From the NCBI GenBank assembly GCA_040381555.1, contig JBEIHC010000098.1, positions 1 to 10,908 on the forward strand: a DNA stretch of 10,908 nt, read 5' to 3'. Below the pieces are notes generated by a model that worked only from the letters and a program-made list of their open reading frames with translations, ran no database searches and was not told the origin of the DNA. The position numbers and the translations under genes are program-made. The stretch comes from CANHCC01 sp040381555. Its GTDB lineage: Bacteria > Bacteroidota > Bacteroidia > J057 > RFSG01. This document shows, one piece after another, positions 1 through 7,473 of this stretch; position 1 is the stretch's first letter; every line of letters starts with the position of its first letter.

Positions 1-85
1 CTATTAGCGAATAGGTACAATCTGCTGCTAACATCTTCGAAATTTGTTCTCTCTCGTAGACCGTTAATCTTTTATATTTTGACAT
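1..85 (-). CDS. IS30-family transposase, N-terminal fragment (runs off the window)
   Basis: Read on the minus strand from the ATG at 85-83, the frame is open to the window edge and gives 28 residues starting MSKYKRLTVYEREQISKMLA and ending in a CTYSLI stretch. The pattern K-x-LT-x-x-ER-x-x-I-x-x-ML followed by an I where 'IA' usually comes is the start of the helix-turn-helix found at the N-terminus of IS30-type transposases. The DDE catalytic part lies outside the window. If correct, an insertion sequence ends a short distance to the right of position 85, somewhere in about 90-180; I could not recognise its terminal inverted repeat because the other end is not visible. Only 28 residues support the call, so another HTH protein with a similar start remains possible. 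Confidence 0.55.
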   Translation of the reverse strand, partial: MSKYKRLTVYEREQISKMLAADCTYSLI

Positions 86-202
86 GTTGCAAAACTTAAG
101 GACTTTTTCCTAATTTAGCACTAGCAACTTGAAGTCAAGATACGATTTTGAAAATGGTTTCAGTTTAAGCATATTGATCATGACTCAATTTGGAAATGAC
201 CT

Positions 203-235
203 ATTGCCTGCCTTAGGGAGGGCAATTTGTTTTTT
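203..235 (+). terminator. Possible rho-independent terminator
   Basis: The arms 203-212 (attgcctgcc) and 217-226 (ggagggcaat) pair with one G-T wobble and one mismatch around a 4-base loop. They are followed by a T-rich tail at 227-235 (ttgtttttt). The T-tract is on the plus-strand side only, so it would stop plus-strand transcription. No plus-strand gene is visible upstream, so it may belong to a gene beyond the presumed insertion sequence or may insulate the efflux operon from it. No free energy was computed. Confidence 0.4.
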
Positions 236-293
236 GGGAAATCTATAAACTGGAAATGTACTCTGTTGGAATTTATAGTAAGTAGTGTTGGTT

Positions 294-311
294 AAATGAT
301 TTTTATCATTT
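294..311. promoter_or_regulatory. Perfect 7-base inverted repeat, candidate operator
   Basis: AAATGAT (294-300) and ATCATTT (305-311) are perfect complements around four T residues. The site lies about 40 bases upstream of the first gene of the metal-efflux operon. Dyads of this size and AT content are typical of metalloregulator sites (Fur/Zur-like and others), but no regulator gene is in the window, so the role is inferred. It is not followed by a long T-tract, which argues against a terminator. Confidence 0.35.
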
Positions 312-331
312 TTAGTTTCCTTTAATTCACT

Positions 332-339
332 TAACTTTG
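332..339 (+). promoter_or_regulatory. Candidate Bacteroidota -7 box of the efflux operon
   Basis: TAACTTTG matches the Bacteroidota -7 consensus TAnnTTTG exactly. There is no good TTTG/TTG -33 box at the expected spacing of about 19 bases; that position falls in the T-rich stretch at the end of the inverted repeat at 294-311. Transcription would begin near 346, giving a very short leader to the ATG at 353, and would exclude the upstream GTG at 344 as a start. The match is short and may be chance. Confidence 0.3.
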
Positions 340-343
340 ACTT

Positions 344-727
344 GTGCAACGAATGTTTGTTTTGCTGATGGTTCTTGTTTTGTCTCTCTCAGGGACTGAA
401 TTGCATGAGGTGCTCAGATTGCCTGTTCTTTGGAGGCATTTTAATGAACATAAGGCACTCAATCCCGAAATGTCTTTTTATTCATTCTTAGAACTACATT
501 ATGCAAATTCACAATCTAGCACTCATCCTGAGAATGAAACAGATCATAATCTTCCCTTTAAATCCCACGAGTGTGGTTCGTTGATAAAGTATTCGATTAA
601 AAAGAAAGATTTATCCTCAATTATCCATTTTGTTGATGGAATTGTTTCCCACACTGATTCCTTTGTTTTTAAGACCTTGCCCAGTGGGTACAAGGGTTTA
701 GTTTGGCAACCACCCCAACTCTTCTGA
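344..727 (+). CDS. Small His-rich exported protein of Bacteroidota metal-efflux operons
   Basis: This is a hypothetical protein of 127 residues (from GTG 344) or 124 (from ATG 353). A hydrophobic N-terminus (about residues 4-16, FVLLMVLVLSLSG) looks like a signal peptide. GTG at 344 would supply an Arg before the hydrophobic core; ATG at 353 gives no basic residue, so the start is uncertain. The mature part has nine His and one Cys, a motif HxxLPFKSHxC near residues 68-77 (with DHN just before LPFKSH), and a WQPP motif at the C-terminus. From memory, small proteins with LPFKSH and a final WQPP commonly sit just upstream of CusA/CzcA pumps in Bacteroidota, and the gene here does too, 105 bases before the pump. 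The His/Cys content suggests periplasmic metal binding, but this is inference; I know of no demonstrated function. Confidence 0.8.
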   Translation: MQRMFVLLMVLVLSLSGTELHEVLRLPVLWRHFNEHKALNPEMSFYSFLELHYANSQSSTHPENETDHNLPFKSHECGSLIKYSIKKKDLSSIIHFVDGIVSHTDSFVFKTLPSGYKGLVWQPPQLF

Positions 728-832
728 ATAGTTTATTCCTTTAATACTAGGAGTAATTTTAAGATTTAACTGCCAATAATTTTAGGCGTTTTCCCTTTAT
801 TTTAAAATTTCAGAGAATATAACTTACTTATC

Positions 833-3800
833 ATGTTACAGTCAATCATTGCCTTTTCTATTAGGCAAAAATTATTAACTGGTCTGATGGTGTTTGGATT
901 AGTTGTAATAGGTTTATGGCAACTTACGCATTTATCCATCGATGCTGTGCCCGATATTACCAATAATCAGGTGCAAGTGATTACCCAGGCTCCGGCTTTA
1001 GGCGCTACAGATATTGAACGATTGGTTACCTTCCCAGTTGAGCAGGCTTGTAGTAATATTCCCGGTTTATTAGAACTCAGGAGCTTCTCCCGTTTCGGTT
1101 TGTCTTTAGTTACCCTTGTATTTACCGAAGAAACCGATGTGTATTGGGCAAGACAGCAGGTTTCCGAAAGATTGCAAGAGGTGAAAGATAAAATTCCTGC
1201 AGGAATGGCAGATTCCTACCTCGCTCCTGTTACTACTGGTTTAGGGGAGATATTTCAATATACTTTAAGACCCGATAAAGGATATGAACAGCAATATACC
1301 CTTTCGGATTTAAGGACCATTCAAGATTGGATTGTTAGGCGTGAATTATTAAGGGTAGAAGGAGTGGCCGATGTGAGCAGCTTTGGGGGAAATGTTCGTC
1401 AAATTGAAATTAGTATTTTACCCGACAAACTGGCATCCCGAAATATTAGCCTTCAGGATATAATTGATGCCTTGGAGGCAAATAATCAAAATACTGGAGG
1501 AGCTTATATTGAACGAAATAAAGATGTACTCTATATTCGAACAGAAGGATTGTTTACCTCAATTCAGGATATAGAAAATATTCCCATCCGTATTGGGGAG
1601 GAAGGAATGCCCATTCCCTTGAATGAATTAGCGATAGTAAAGGAAGGTCATGCCATTAGATATGGAAGCATGACTTATAATGGAGAGCAGGAAGTTGCGG
1701 GAGCTGTAGTGATGATGGTAAAAGGAGGAAATAGCTCCAGGACAGTAGAATTAGTCAAGCAGAAGGTAGAGGAAGTTAAAAAGATTCTGCCTCCTGGAAT
1801 TATTCTGCAACCTTTCCTGGATAGAACGAAAATGGTGAATAATTCAATTAGTACAGTAACCAAAAATTTGGCAGAAGGGGCATTAATTGTGGTATTTGTT
1901 CTGGTATTATTTTTAGGTAATTTAAGAGCAGGTTTTATTGTCGCCAGTGTAATTCCTTTGTCTATGTTATTCGCGGTAATACTGATGAATCTGACCGGAG
2001 TGAGTGGTAATTTAATGAGCTTGGGGGCATTGGATTTTGGGTTAATTGTGGATGGTGCCGTAATTATCGTAGAGGCCGTTTTACATCGCATTAGTCATCA
2101 TCACTCTGCGAGAAATAAAGTTAAATTATCGACCGGGGAAATGGATTCAATGGTGGAGCAAACTGCCGGATCTATGATGAACAGCGCGGTATTTGGACAG
2201 ATAATTATTTTAGTAGTGTACCTACCTATTTTTACGCTTCAAGGAATTGAAGGGAAGATGTTTCAGCCTATGGCTTTAACCGTTGCCTATGCTTTGCTGG
2301 GTGCTTTTATCTTGTCCCTTACTTGGGTCCCAATGGTCAGTAGTTTAGCCCTTCCTAAAAATATCAAAATGCAATCAGATTTTTCTGCTCGATGGATGAA
2401 TTTTGTCGAACGATTTTATCTGCGCACTTTAAAAATAGCTTTAAGAAATTCCAAGAAAATATTGATTTCTGTTGTCCTTATTGCCGGAGTTTCCGTTTGG
2501 GTGATGCTGCAATTAGGAGGAGAGTTTATCCCTGCTTTAGAGGAAGGAGATTTTGCTATTGAAACACGAGTCTTAACTGGAAATAATCTGAGTTTATCTA
2601 CGGAAGTATGCTTAAAAGGCGAGCGTATTTTATTGGAAAAATTTCCAGAGGTAGAGCAGGTAGTAGGTAAAACAGGTAGTAGTGAAATTCCTATTGACCC
2701 AATGCCCGTAGAAGCGAGTGATTTAATGGTTATTTTAAAAGATAAATCGGAATGGACCAGTGCGAAAACATTTCCGGAATTAGCAGAAAAAATGAAGGCA
2801 GAATTGGAGGCTTTACCAGGGGTATCATTCGGTTTTCAATATCCCGTTCAAATGCGTTTTAATGAATTAATGACAGGTGCTCGGCAGGATGTGGTGTGTA
2901 AAATATTTGGTGAGAATTTGGATACTCTTACTCGGTATGCTCATGCTTTAGGAGAGATTATTTCTACCACTGACGGTTGTGTCGATCTTTATATAGAATC
3001 CATTACGGGCATGCCAGAATTGTTGGTTTCTTTTAATAGGGCTGCCCTCGCGGCTCACGGTGCCAGTGTGGAAGAAGTAAATAATGCTCTACGAATTGCC
3101 TATGCAGGTCAAAGTGCGGGATGGATGTATGAAGAGGAGAAACGATTTGAATTAGTCATTAGAATGGATGAGCAAATTCGAAATGATCCTGCAGCATTAC
3201 AAAATTTAATGATTCCTTTAAAATCAGGAAAGTCCGTTCCATTGTCTGTTTTGGCTTCTGTTAGAATTCAGGAAGGGCCGAATCAAATCCAACGGGAGGA
3301 TGCACAAAGAAGAATTGTTACGGGTTTTAATATTAGAGGCAAAGATGTACAAACTGTCGTGAAAGAGATTCAACAAAAAGTGGCTCAAGATATTCAATTA
3401 CCTCCTGGATATAGAATTCAGTACGGAGGATCTTTTGAGAATTTGGAAAAAGCGAAAAGTAGATTATTGATAGCTGTACCTGCGGCATTATTAATGATTG
3501 TGCTCTTATTGTATTTTGCTTTTTATTCTATGAAACAGGCCTTTTTGATTTTTACTGCTGTGCCCCTATCTGCTATCGGAGGTATTTTTGCTCTGTACGC
3601 AAGAGATATGCCCTTTAGTATCAGCGCAGGCGTTGGTTTTATTGCCTTGTTTGGGGTGGCCGTTTTAAATGGAATTGTCCTTATGGCAGAATTTAATCGT
3701 AGAAAGAAATTGCCTGGAAGTAAATTGAGCTCCATTATTTTAGGAGGTGCTAAAACTCGTATGCGGCCAGTATTAATGACTGCCTTTGTAGCATCTTTAG

Positions 3801-4057
3801 GATTTCTTCCGATGGCTCTCAGTAATGGTGCTGGTGCTGAAGTACAAAAACCTTTGGCAACTGTTGTAATGGGTGGATTATTATTGGCTACTTTCTTGAC
3901 TCTTTTTGTTTTGCCTATTTTATTTGCCTGGTCAGAGAAGAAAAATTTTGCTAAAATACTACCGGTTTTAATTCTGATGTGTTTAGCAGGTATTCCCCAG
4001 TATGGTTCTGCTCAAACGCCTCTTTCACTGGAAACAGCTCTGCAACTGGCTCAATAG
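833..4057 (+). CDS. czcA: CzcA-type heavy-metal efflux RND pump, pump domain of an interrupted CzcA-TolC fusion
   Basis: This is an inner-membrane proton/metal antiporter of the HME-RND family, working with the adaptor and outer-membrane channel encoded just downstream. Its 1074 residues cover the whole pump: TM1 at about 13-31, the first periplasmic (porter) region, the TM2-TM6 block from about 345 to 505, TM7 near 543-560, the second periplasmic region, and the TM8-TM12 block from about 870 to 1035. The proton-relay signature is DFGLIVDGAVIIVE at 401-414, with D401, D407 and E414. This is the DFG-x3-DGA form of divalent-cation pumps (Zn/Co/Cd) rather than the Cu/Ag form. Glu577 and Glu678 (in QMRFNEL) occupy positions where CusA has methionines of its Cu/Ag triad. 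The end carries a second signal-like segment (about 1041-1060, ending GSA) and the start of a TolC domain, cut by TAG at 4055-4057. It starts at the ATG at 833, without a clear ribosome binding site. Confidence 0.93.
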   Translation: MLQSIIAFSIRQKLLTGLMVFGLVVIGLWQLTHLSIDAVPDITNNQVQVITQAPALGATDIERLVTFPVEQACSNIPGLLELRSFSRFGLSLVTLVFTEETDVYWARQQVSERLQEVKDKIPAGMADSYLAPVTTGLGEIFQYTLRPDKGYEQQYTLSDLRTIQDWIVRRELLRVEGVADVSSFGGNVRQIEISILPDKLASRNISLQDIIDALEANNQNTGGAYIERNKDVLYIRTEGLFTSIQDIENIPIRIGEEGMPIPLNELAIVKEGHAIRYGSMTYNGEQEVAGAVVMMVKGGNSSRTVELVKQKVEEVKKILPPGIILQPFLDRTKMVNNSISTVTKNLAEGALIVVFVLVLFLGNLRAGFIVASVIPLSMLFAVILMNLTGVSGNLMSLGALDFGLIVDGAVIIVEAVLHRISHHHSARNKVKLSTGEMDSMVEQTAGSMMNSAVFGQIIILVVYLPIFTLQGIEGKMFQPMALTVAYALLGAFILSLTWVPMVSSLALPKNIKMQSDFSARWMNFVERFYLRTLKIALRNSKKILISVVLIAGVSVWVMLQLGGEFIPALEEGDFAIETRVLTGNNLSLSTEVCLKGERILLEKFPEVEQVVGKTGSSEIPIDPMPVEASDLMVILKDKSEWTSAKTFPELAEKMKAELEALPGVSFGFQYPVQMRFNELMTGARQDVVCKIFGENLDTLTRYAHALGEIISTTDGCVDLYIESITGMPELLVSFNRAALAAHGASVEEVNNALRIAYAGQSAGWMYEEEKRFELVIRMDEQIRNDPAALQNLMIPLKSGKSVPLSVLASVRIQEGPNQIQREDAQRRIVTGFNIRGKDVQTVVKEIQQKVAQDIQLPPGYRIQYGGSFENLEKAKSRLLIAVPAALLMIVLLLYFAFYSMKQAFLIFTAVPLSAIGGIFALYARDMPFSISAGVGFIALFGVAVLNGIVLMAEFNRRKKLPGSKLSSIILGGAKTRMRPVLMTAFVASLGFLPMALSNGAGAEVQKPLATVVMGGLLLATFLTLFVLPILFAWSEKKNFAKILPVLILMCLAGIPQYGSAQTPLSLETALQLAQ
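4055..4057 (+). other. In-frame amber codon splitting the CzcA-TolC fusion
   Basis: The pump frame ends in ...ETALQLAQ-TAG, and the same frame goes on directly with NNQGLNSQLAQV and into the TolC-like gene. The joined text (LSLETALQLAQ-x-NNQGLNSQLAQ) is the normal start of an outer-membrane efflux protein domain, where x is usually Lys, Glu or Gln. AAG, GAG or CAG could each become TAG by one substitution. Removing this codon leaves an open frame from 833 to 5182 (1449 residues). Confidence 0.85.
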
Positions 4058-5182
4058 AATAATCAAGGATTAAATTCTCAACTCGCTCAGGTGAATTATT
4101 CCAAAGAAATGATTTCTACCGGGAATTCATTTTCACGGTTGGAAATGCAAGCTGAATATGGCCAGATGAATAGTATTTATTCCGATCGAAGAATCGCTAT
4201 TACTCAGGCTTTTGATTTTCCCGGAGTATATCGGCAGCAGAAAAATATATTGAAAAATGAATGGGAACAGGAAGCTAATTTATTGGATTGGGAAAATCAG
4301 CAATTGAAGCGGAAAATTCAATCCGTATTTATTGAGAATTATTTTCTACTAATTCGTCAGAATTTATTGAAAAGTACAGATAGTTTATTGGATAATTCCA
4401 TCCGATTGGCTGAAATTCGATTGAAATCAGGAGAAACTGATGCATTAGAATTAAGTGCCTTGAAATCTCAAAAAGGTATTTTAAATTCACAGATACAAGA
4501 ATTGGGGAATCGAAAAGTAGCACTTAATTTGGAGTTGACCCAACTCTTAAATACCACAGAGCAATATTCAGCCACAGCCGAATTAATTAATTTACCTGAT
4601 GTAAGCTTATCTACAGAAAATTGGAATCTGCATCCCCGGGTGCGTCAGGCAGAATTGGCATCCAAACATTCAGCCTTTTCTATTTCTTTAGAGAAACAGA
4701 AGCGTTTACCTTCTTTTTACCTTGGATATGCAGGCATGAGTATGTACGGAGTGGGAGCCAATGAACGCTTTTATAATTATGGTCAACTATTTCAAAGTTT
4801 TCAGGTAGGTTTGGGCATTCCTATCTGGGGTCGCGTTCATTCTTCCCGAATTGCGGCAGCTCGATTTATTCAGGAATCTGAGGTTTCTAATTACCAATAT
4901 CAACAAAAAAAGATTCGCTGGGAATATGAATCCTTATGGACAAAACAGAAGATATTGCAAGATCAGTATCAACTATTGTCCAAATTGCAGAATACTTCTC
5001 TAAAGCAAGAATCTGAAATATTAGAACAGAGAATGCAAAAGGGGGATTTAACTATTTTGGAATGGAATTATTTAATCCAACAACAGTTGAATCTTCGCCT
5101 GGAATTTTATTCTGTACAAGAACAACAAGCACTGAATACCGTATTAATTTCCTCGTATCATTTTAATTCCGAAAAACCATGA
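4058..5182 (+). CDS. TolC-like outer-membrane efflux protein, C-terminal part of the interrupted CzcA-TolC fusion
   Basis: This is the outer-membrane channel part of the efflux complex (OEP/TolC family). It has long heptad-like helices rich in Gln, Leu, Lys and Glu, two repeated halves, and a beta-strand region near LPSFYLGYAGMSMYG and FQVGLGIPIWGRV typical of the family. If translated alone, the first usable start in frame is GTG at 4091, giving 363 residues. That product would lack the signal sequence, which lies upstream of the TAG in the pump gene (about residues 1041-1060 there), and there is no ribosome binding site at a proper distance (an AAGGA at 4065-4069 is about 21 bases away). 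A separate functional channel is therefore unlikely; readthrough, a broken gene or a base error fit better. The end overlaps the next gene's start (ATGA at 5179-5182), so translation is probably coupled. Confidence 0.85.
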   Translation, partial: NNQGLNSQLAQVNYSKEMISTGNSFSRLEMQAEYGQMNSIYSDRRIAITQAFDFPGVYRQQKNILKNEWEQEANLLDWENQQLKRKIQSVFIENYFLLIRQNLLKSTDSLLDNSIRLAEIRLKSGETDALELSALKSQKGILNSQIQELGNRKVALNLELTQLLNTTEQYSATAELINLPDVSLSTENWNLHPRVRQAELASKHSAFSISLEKQKRLPSFYLGYAGMSMYGVGANERFYNYGQLFQSFQVGLGIPIWGRVHSSRIAAARFIQESEVSNYQYQQKKIRWEYESLWTKQKILQDQYQLLSKLQNTSLKQESEILEQRMQKGDLTILEWNYLIQQQLNLRLEFYSVQEQQALNTVLISSYHFNSEKP

Positions 5183-6309
5183 AGAACTGGATATATTGTT
5201 TGATAATGATTTCCCTCAGTGCCTGTACTACTGAGGTTACCGAAAAGTCTGAAGTAACTCTGAGCGAACAGACAGACGGGACTATTCACTTGAGTAAAGC
5301 TCAGCTTGCTCAGGTGGAGATTGTAACTGATACCTTAACTTACCAGAAAATGGCTGGTACAATTTTGTTGCAAGGCAAAGTCGAGGCCCCTCCACAGAAT
5401 TTAATTTCTGTAAGTGTACCTCTAGGCGGATATTTAAAATCAACCGATTTACTACCTGGGGTAAAAGTGTATAAGGGTCAGAAATTGGCTATTTTGGAAG
5501 ATCCAGAATATATTCAGTTGCAACAAGATTATTTATTGGCCAAAATTAAATTACAGCAGTTGGAATCTGAATTTAATCGTCAGAAGGATTTGGTATTAAC
5601 AAAGGCAGTGAGTGAAAAAACTTATAAGCAAACTGAATCAGATTATTTAATTCAAAAGGTACTGTATAAAGCAATGGCTGAAAAATTATCCTTAATTGGA
5701 ATTAAGGCTGATCAATTATCCGATAGCAATTTATCTCGGACAGTTGTATTGAATTCTCCTATTTCTGGTTTTGTATCTAAGGTTAATGCGAATATTGGAA
5801 AGTATCTTTCTCCAGGTGAAATACTCTTTGAATTAGTGGATGTAAGTGATATTCATTTATCCTTACAAGTGTATGAAAAGGACTTACAGTATATTTCCGT
5901 AGGTCAGTCTATACTGGCCTATACTTCGCATTCACCCGAGAAAAAATATACTGGAAAAGTAATTGCAGTAGGTCATTCTTTAGATGCCGATAAAAGCACC
6001 GTGGTACATTGTCATTTTGATTCTTATGATCCGCTCTTAGTTCCAGGCATGTTTATGCGTGCGGAGATTGAATTTCAAGGGGATCAATTACCCAGTTTAT
6101 TGAAAGAGGCTATCGTGGAGTCCGGTGGAAAACAGTATATAATCGAAGCCATTTCGGACAGTGTATTTCAAAAGGTTGAAATCAAAGTAGGTGTTCAACA
6201 GAAGGGCTATGCTGAAATCCAATCAGCCGAAGATTTACGCAATCGGCACTGGGTTGTAAAAGGCGCCCACTGGTTGAGACTGAAGGCAGAGAATGGAGGA
6301 GAGGAGTAG
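5179..6309 (+). CDS. czcB: CzcB-type periplasmic adaptor (membrane fusion) lipoprotein
   Basis: This adaptor links the RND pump to the outer-membrane channel. The 376 residues begin with a lipoprotein signal (MKNWIYCLIMISLSAC) whose lipobox LSAC puts the acylated Cys at position 16. Next come a beta-barrel/lipoyl half (about 60-110, with LGGYLKSTDLLPGVKVYKGQKLAIL), a helical hairpin (about 112-180, rich in Gln, Lys and Leu), and the second lipoyl half (VVLNSPISGFVSKVNANIGKYLSPGE). The beta-barrel domain (DIHLSLQVYEKDLQYI onward, ending VPGMFMRAEIEF) and a membrane-proximal domain ending in WVVKGAHWLRL complete the protein. Length and order are normal for HlyD/CzcB proteins. It overlaps the TolC-like gene by four bases (ATGA), so it is the last gene of the operon. 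It ends in TAG, which shows that TAG is an ordinary stop codon here. Confidence 0.92.
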   Translation: MKNWIYCLIMISLSACTTEVTEKSEVTLSEQTDGTIHLSKAQLAQVEIVTDTLTYQKMAGTILLQGKVEAPPQNLISVSVPLGGYLKSTDLLPGVKVYKGQKLAILEDPEYIQLQQDYLLAKIKLQQLESEFNRQKDLVLTKAVSEKTYKQTESDYLIQKVLYKAMAEKLSLIGIKADQLSDSNLSRTVVLNSPISGFVSKVNANIGKYLSPGEILFELVDVSDIHLSLQVYEKDLQYISVGQSILAYTSHSPEKKYTGKVIAVGHSLDADKSTVVHCHFDSYDPLLVPGMFMRAEIEFQGDQLPSLLKEAIVESGGKQYIIEAISDSVFQKVEIKVGVQQKGYAEIQSAEDLRNRHWVVKGAHWLRLKAENGGEE

Positions 6310-6316
6310 GGGAAGG

Positions 6317-6330
6317 GGTTAGTGGTTAGT
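6317..6330. repeat. Short tandem heptamer in convergent spacer
   Basis: GGTTAGT occurs twice in a row and is followed by the related TGTTAAG. The rest of the 116-base spacer between the convergent adaptor and Msr genes (6310-6425) is AT-rich, with no hairpin plus T-tract that I would call a terminator. Confidence 0.4.
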
Positions 6331-6425
6331 TGTTAAGTATGGTATGTATATAAATCATAACTCATAATTCAAAATTCGTCTAGAAACAGCTTTCAATCGG
6401 CCGAATTCTCTAAGTCACCTTTTCC

Positions 6426-7406
6426 TTATTTCAACTTTCCCTGAAACCTCTCCCTAAACTTTTTTAATTTAGGACTAATTACTACTTGACAATAGGGTTG
6501 GTCGGGATTGTTTTTGAAATAATCCTGATGGTAATTTTCTGCAGGATAAAATTCTGTAAATGCAGATACCTCCGTTACAATGGGATTTTTAAATTCTTTT
6601 TTTAAGGATTCAATTACTTTTTTGGAAGATATTTTTTGGGCATCGGAATGAAAGAAAATCACCGAACGATATTGAGTGCCTTCATCTGCTCCCTGACGGT
6701 TGAGCGTAGTTGGGTCATGAGATAGAATATGAATGCTGGCTAGGTCCTCAAAAGAAATAAGGCTAGGGTCAAATTGAATTTGCACTACCTCTGCATGTCC
6801 CGTTGTGCCAGAGCATATTTGTTTGTAGGTTGGATTTTTTAGGCTTCCTCCTGAATATCCGGAAATAACAGATTTTACTCCTTTTAAGGATTCAAAAATG
6901 GCTTCCGTGCACCAAAAGCAACCTCCGCCAAAGGTGGCAGTTTCGATTTTTTCGCCGGGTAGGGCATCTGTTTTTTGCAAAGCGACGGAGTTCATGCAGT
7001 ATCGTAAGCCGGAAGGAGCTGGACCATCTGGAAATACATGGCCGAGGTGTGCATCACAAGTATTGCATAGGGTTTCGACGCGCTGCATGCCATGGCTGGT
7101 ATCTTCATGGTATTTAATGGCATTGGCTTGAATGGGTTGGGTAAAGGAAGGCCAACCTGTTCCGGATTCAAATTTTTCCCGAGCATCAAAAAGCAAGGCC
7201 CCACAACAAACACAAGCATAAATGGCGAGTTCAAATACTCCGCAATATTCTCCACTGAAAGGTCTCTCCGTGCCATGCTGACGCGTAACCCGAAACTGAT
7301 CAGGCGTGAGGGTTTTCTGCCATTCTTCGGCAGTTTTTTCTACCCGATGAGTGGGTGCAGGATTGCCATTGCGGGCATATTGAATGATTTGATTCCAGGT
7401 AAGCAT
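6426..7406 (-). CDS. msrBA: Bifunctional methionine sulfoxide reductase MsrB-MsrA
   Basis: This fused enzyme reduces both epimers of methionine sulfoxide: the MsrB domain handles the R form and the MsrA domain the S form. MsrB is at about residues 20-145, with zinc-binding CxxC pairs C65/C68 and C114/C117 and the catalytic RYCMNS motif at C137; C55 in SGEYC could be the resolving Cys. MsrA is at about 155-320, with GGCFWC (catalytic C163, plus C166), GYSGG, TGHAEVV, HDPTTLNRQGADEGTQYRS, and C306 near the end in QPYCQVVISPKL as a likely resolving Cys. The order is MsrB then MsrA, with no thioredoxin domain. No signal peptide is seen, so it should be cytoplasmic. The start ATG at 7406 gives the usual MsrB beginning (WNQIIQYARNGNPAPTHRVEKT). 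It lies 67 bases downstream of the antitoxin-like gene on the same strand; a shared transcript is possible but not shown. Confidence 0.93.
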   Translation of the reverse strand: MLTWNQIIQYARNGNPAPTHRVEKTAEEWQKTLTPDQFRVTRQHGTERPFSGEYCGVFELAIYACVCCGALLFDAREKFESGTGWPSFTQPIQANAIKYHEDTSHGMQRVETLCNTCDAHLGHVFPDGPAPSGLRYCMNSVALQKTDALPGEKIETATFGGGCFWCTEAIFESLKGVKSVISGYSGGSLKNPTYKQICSGTTGHAEVVQIQFDPSLISFEDLASIHILSHDPTTLNRQGADEGTQYRSVIFFHSDAQKISSKKVIESLKKEFKNPIVTEVSAFTEFYPAENYHQDYFKNNPDQPYCQVVISPKLKKFRERFQGKLK

Positions 7407-7473
7407 AGTATGATTTAGTATTTAAACAGGATTTGGAGATAGAGTGTTCCCAAAATAATTGAAATGGGCTTAA

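Noticed and set aside
1675..2091. A 138-residue minus-strand open frame inside the pump gene.
   Set aside because: It lies opposite a well-conserved coding region, and its composition (many Thr, Ile, Asn, Pro) is that of an antisense shadow.
4055..4057. TAG reassigned to an amino acid throughout the genome.
   Set aside because: The adaptor gene ends naturally in TAG at 6307-6309 at the expected C-terminus, so TAG acts as a stop here.
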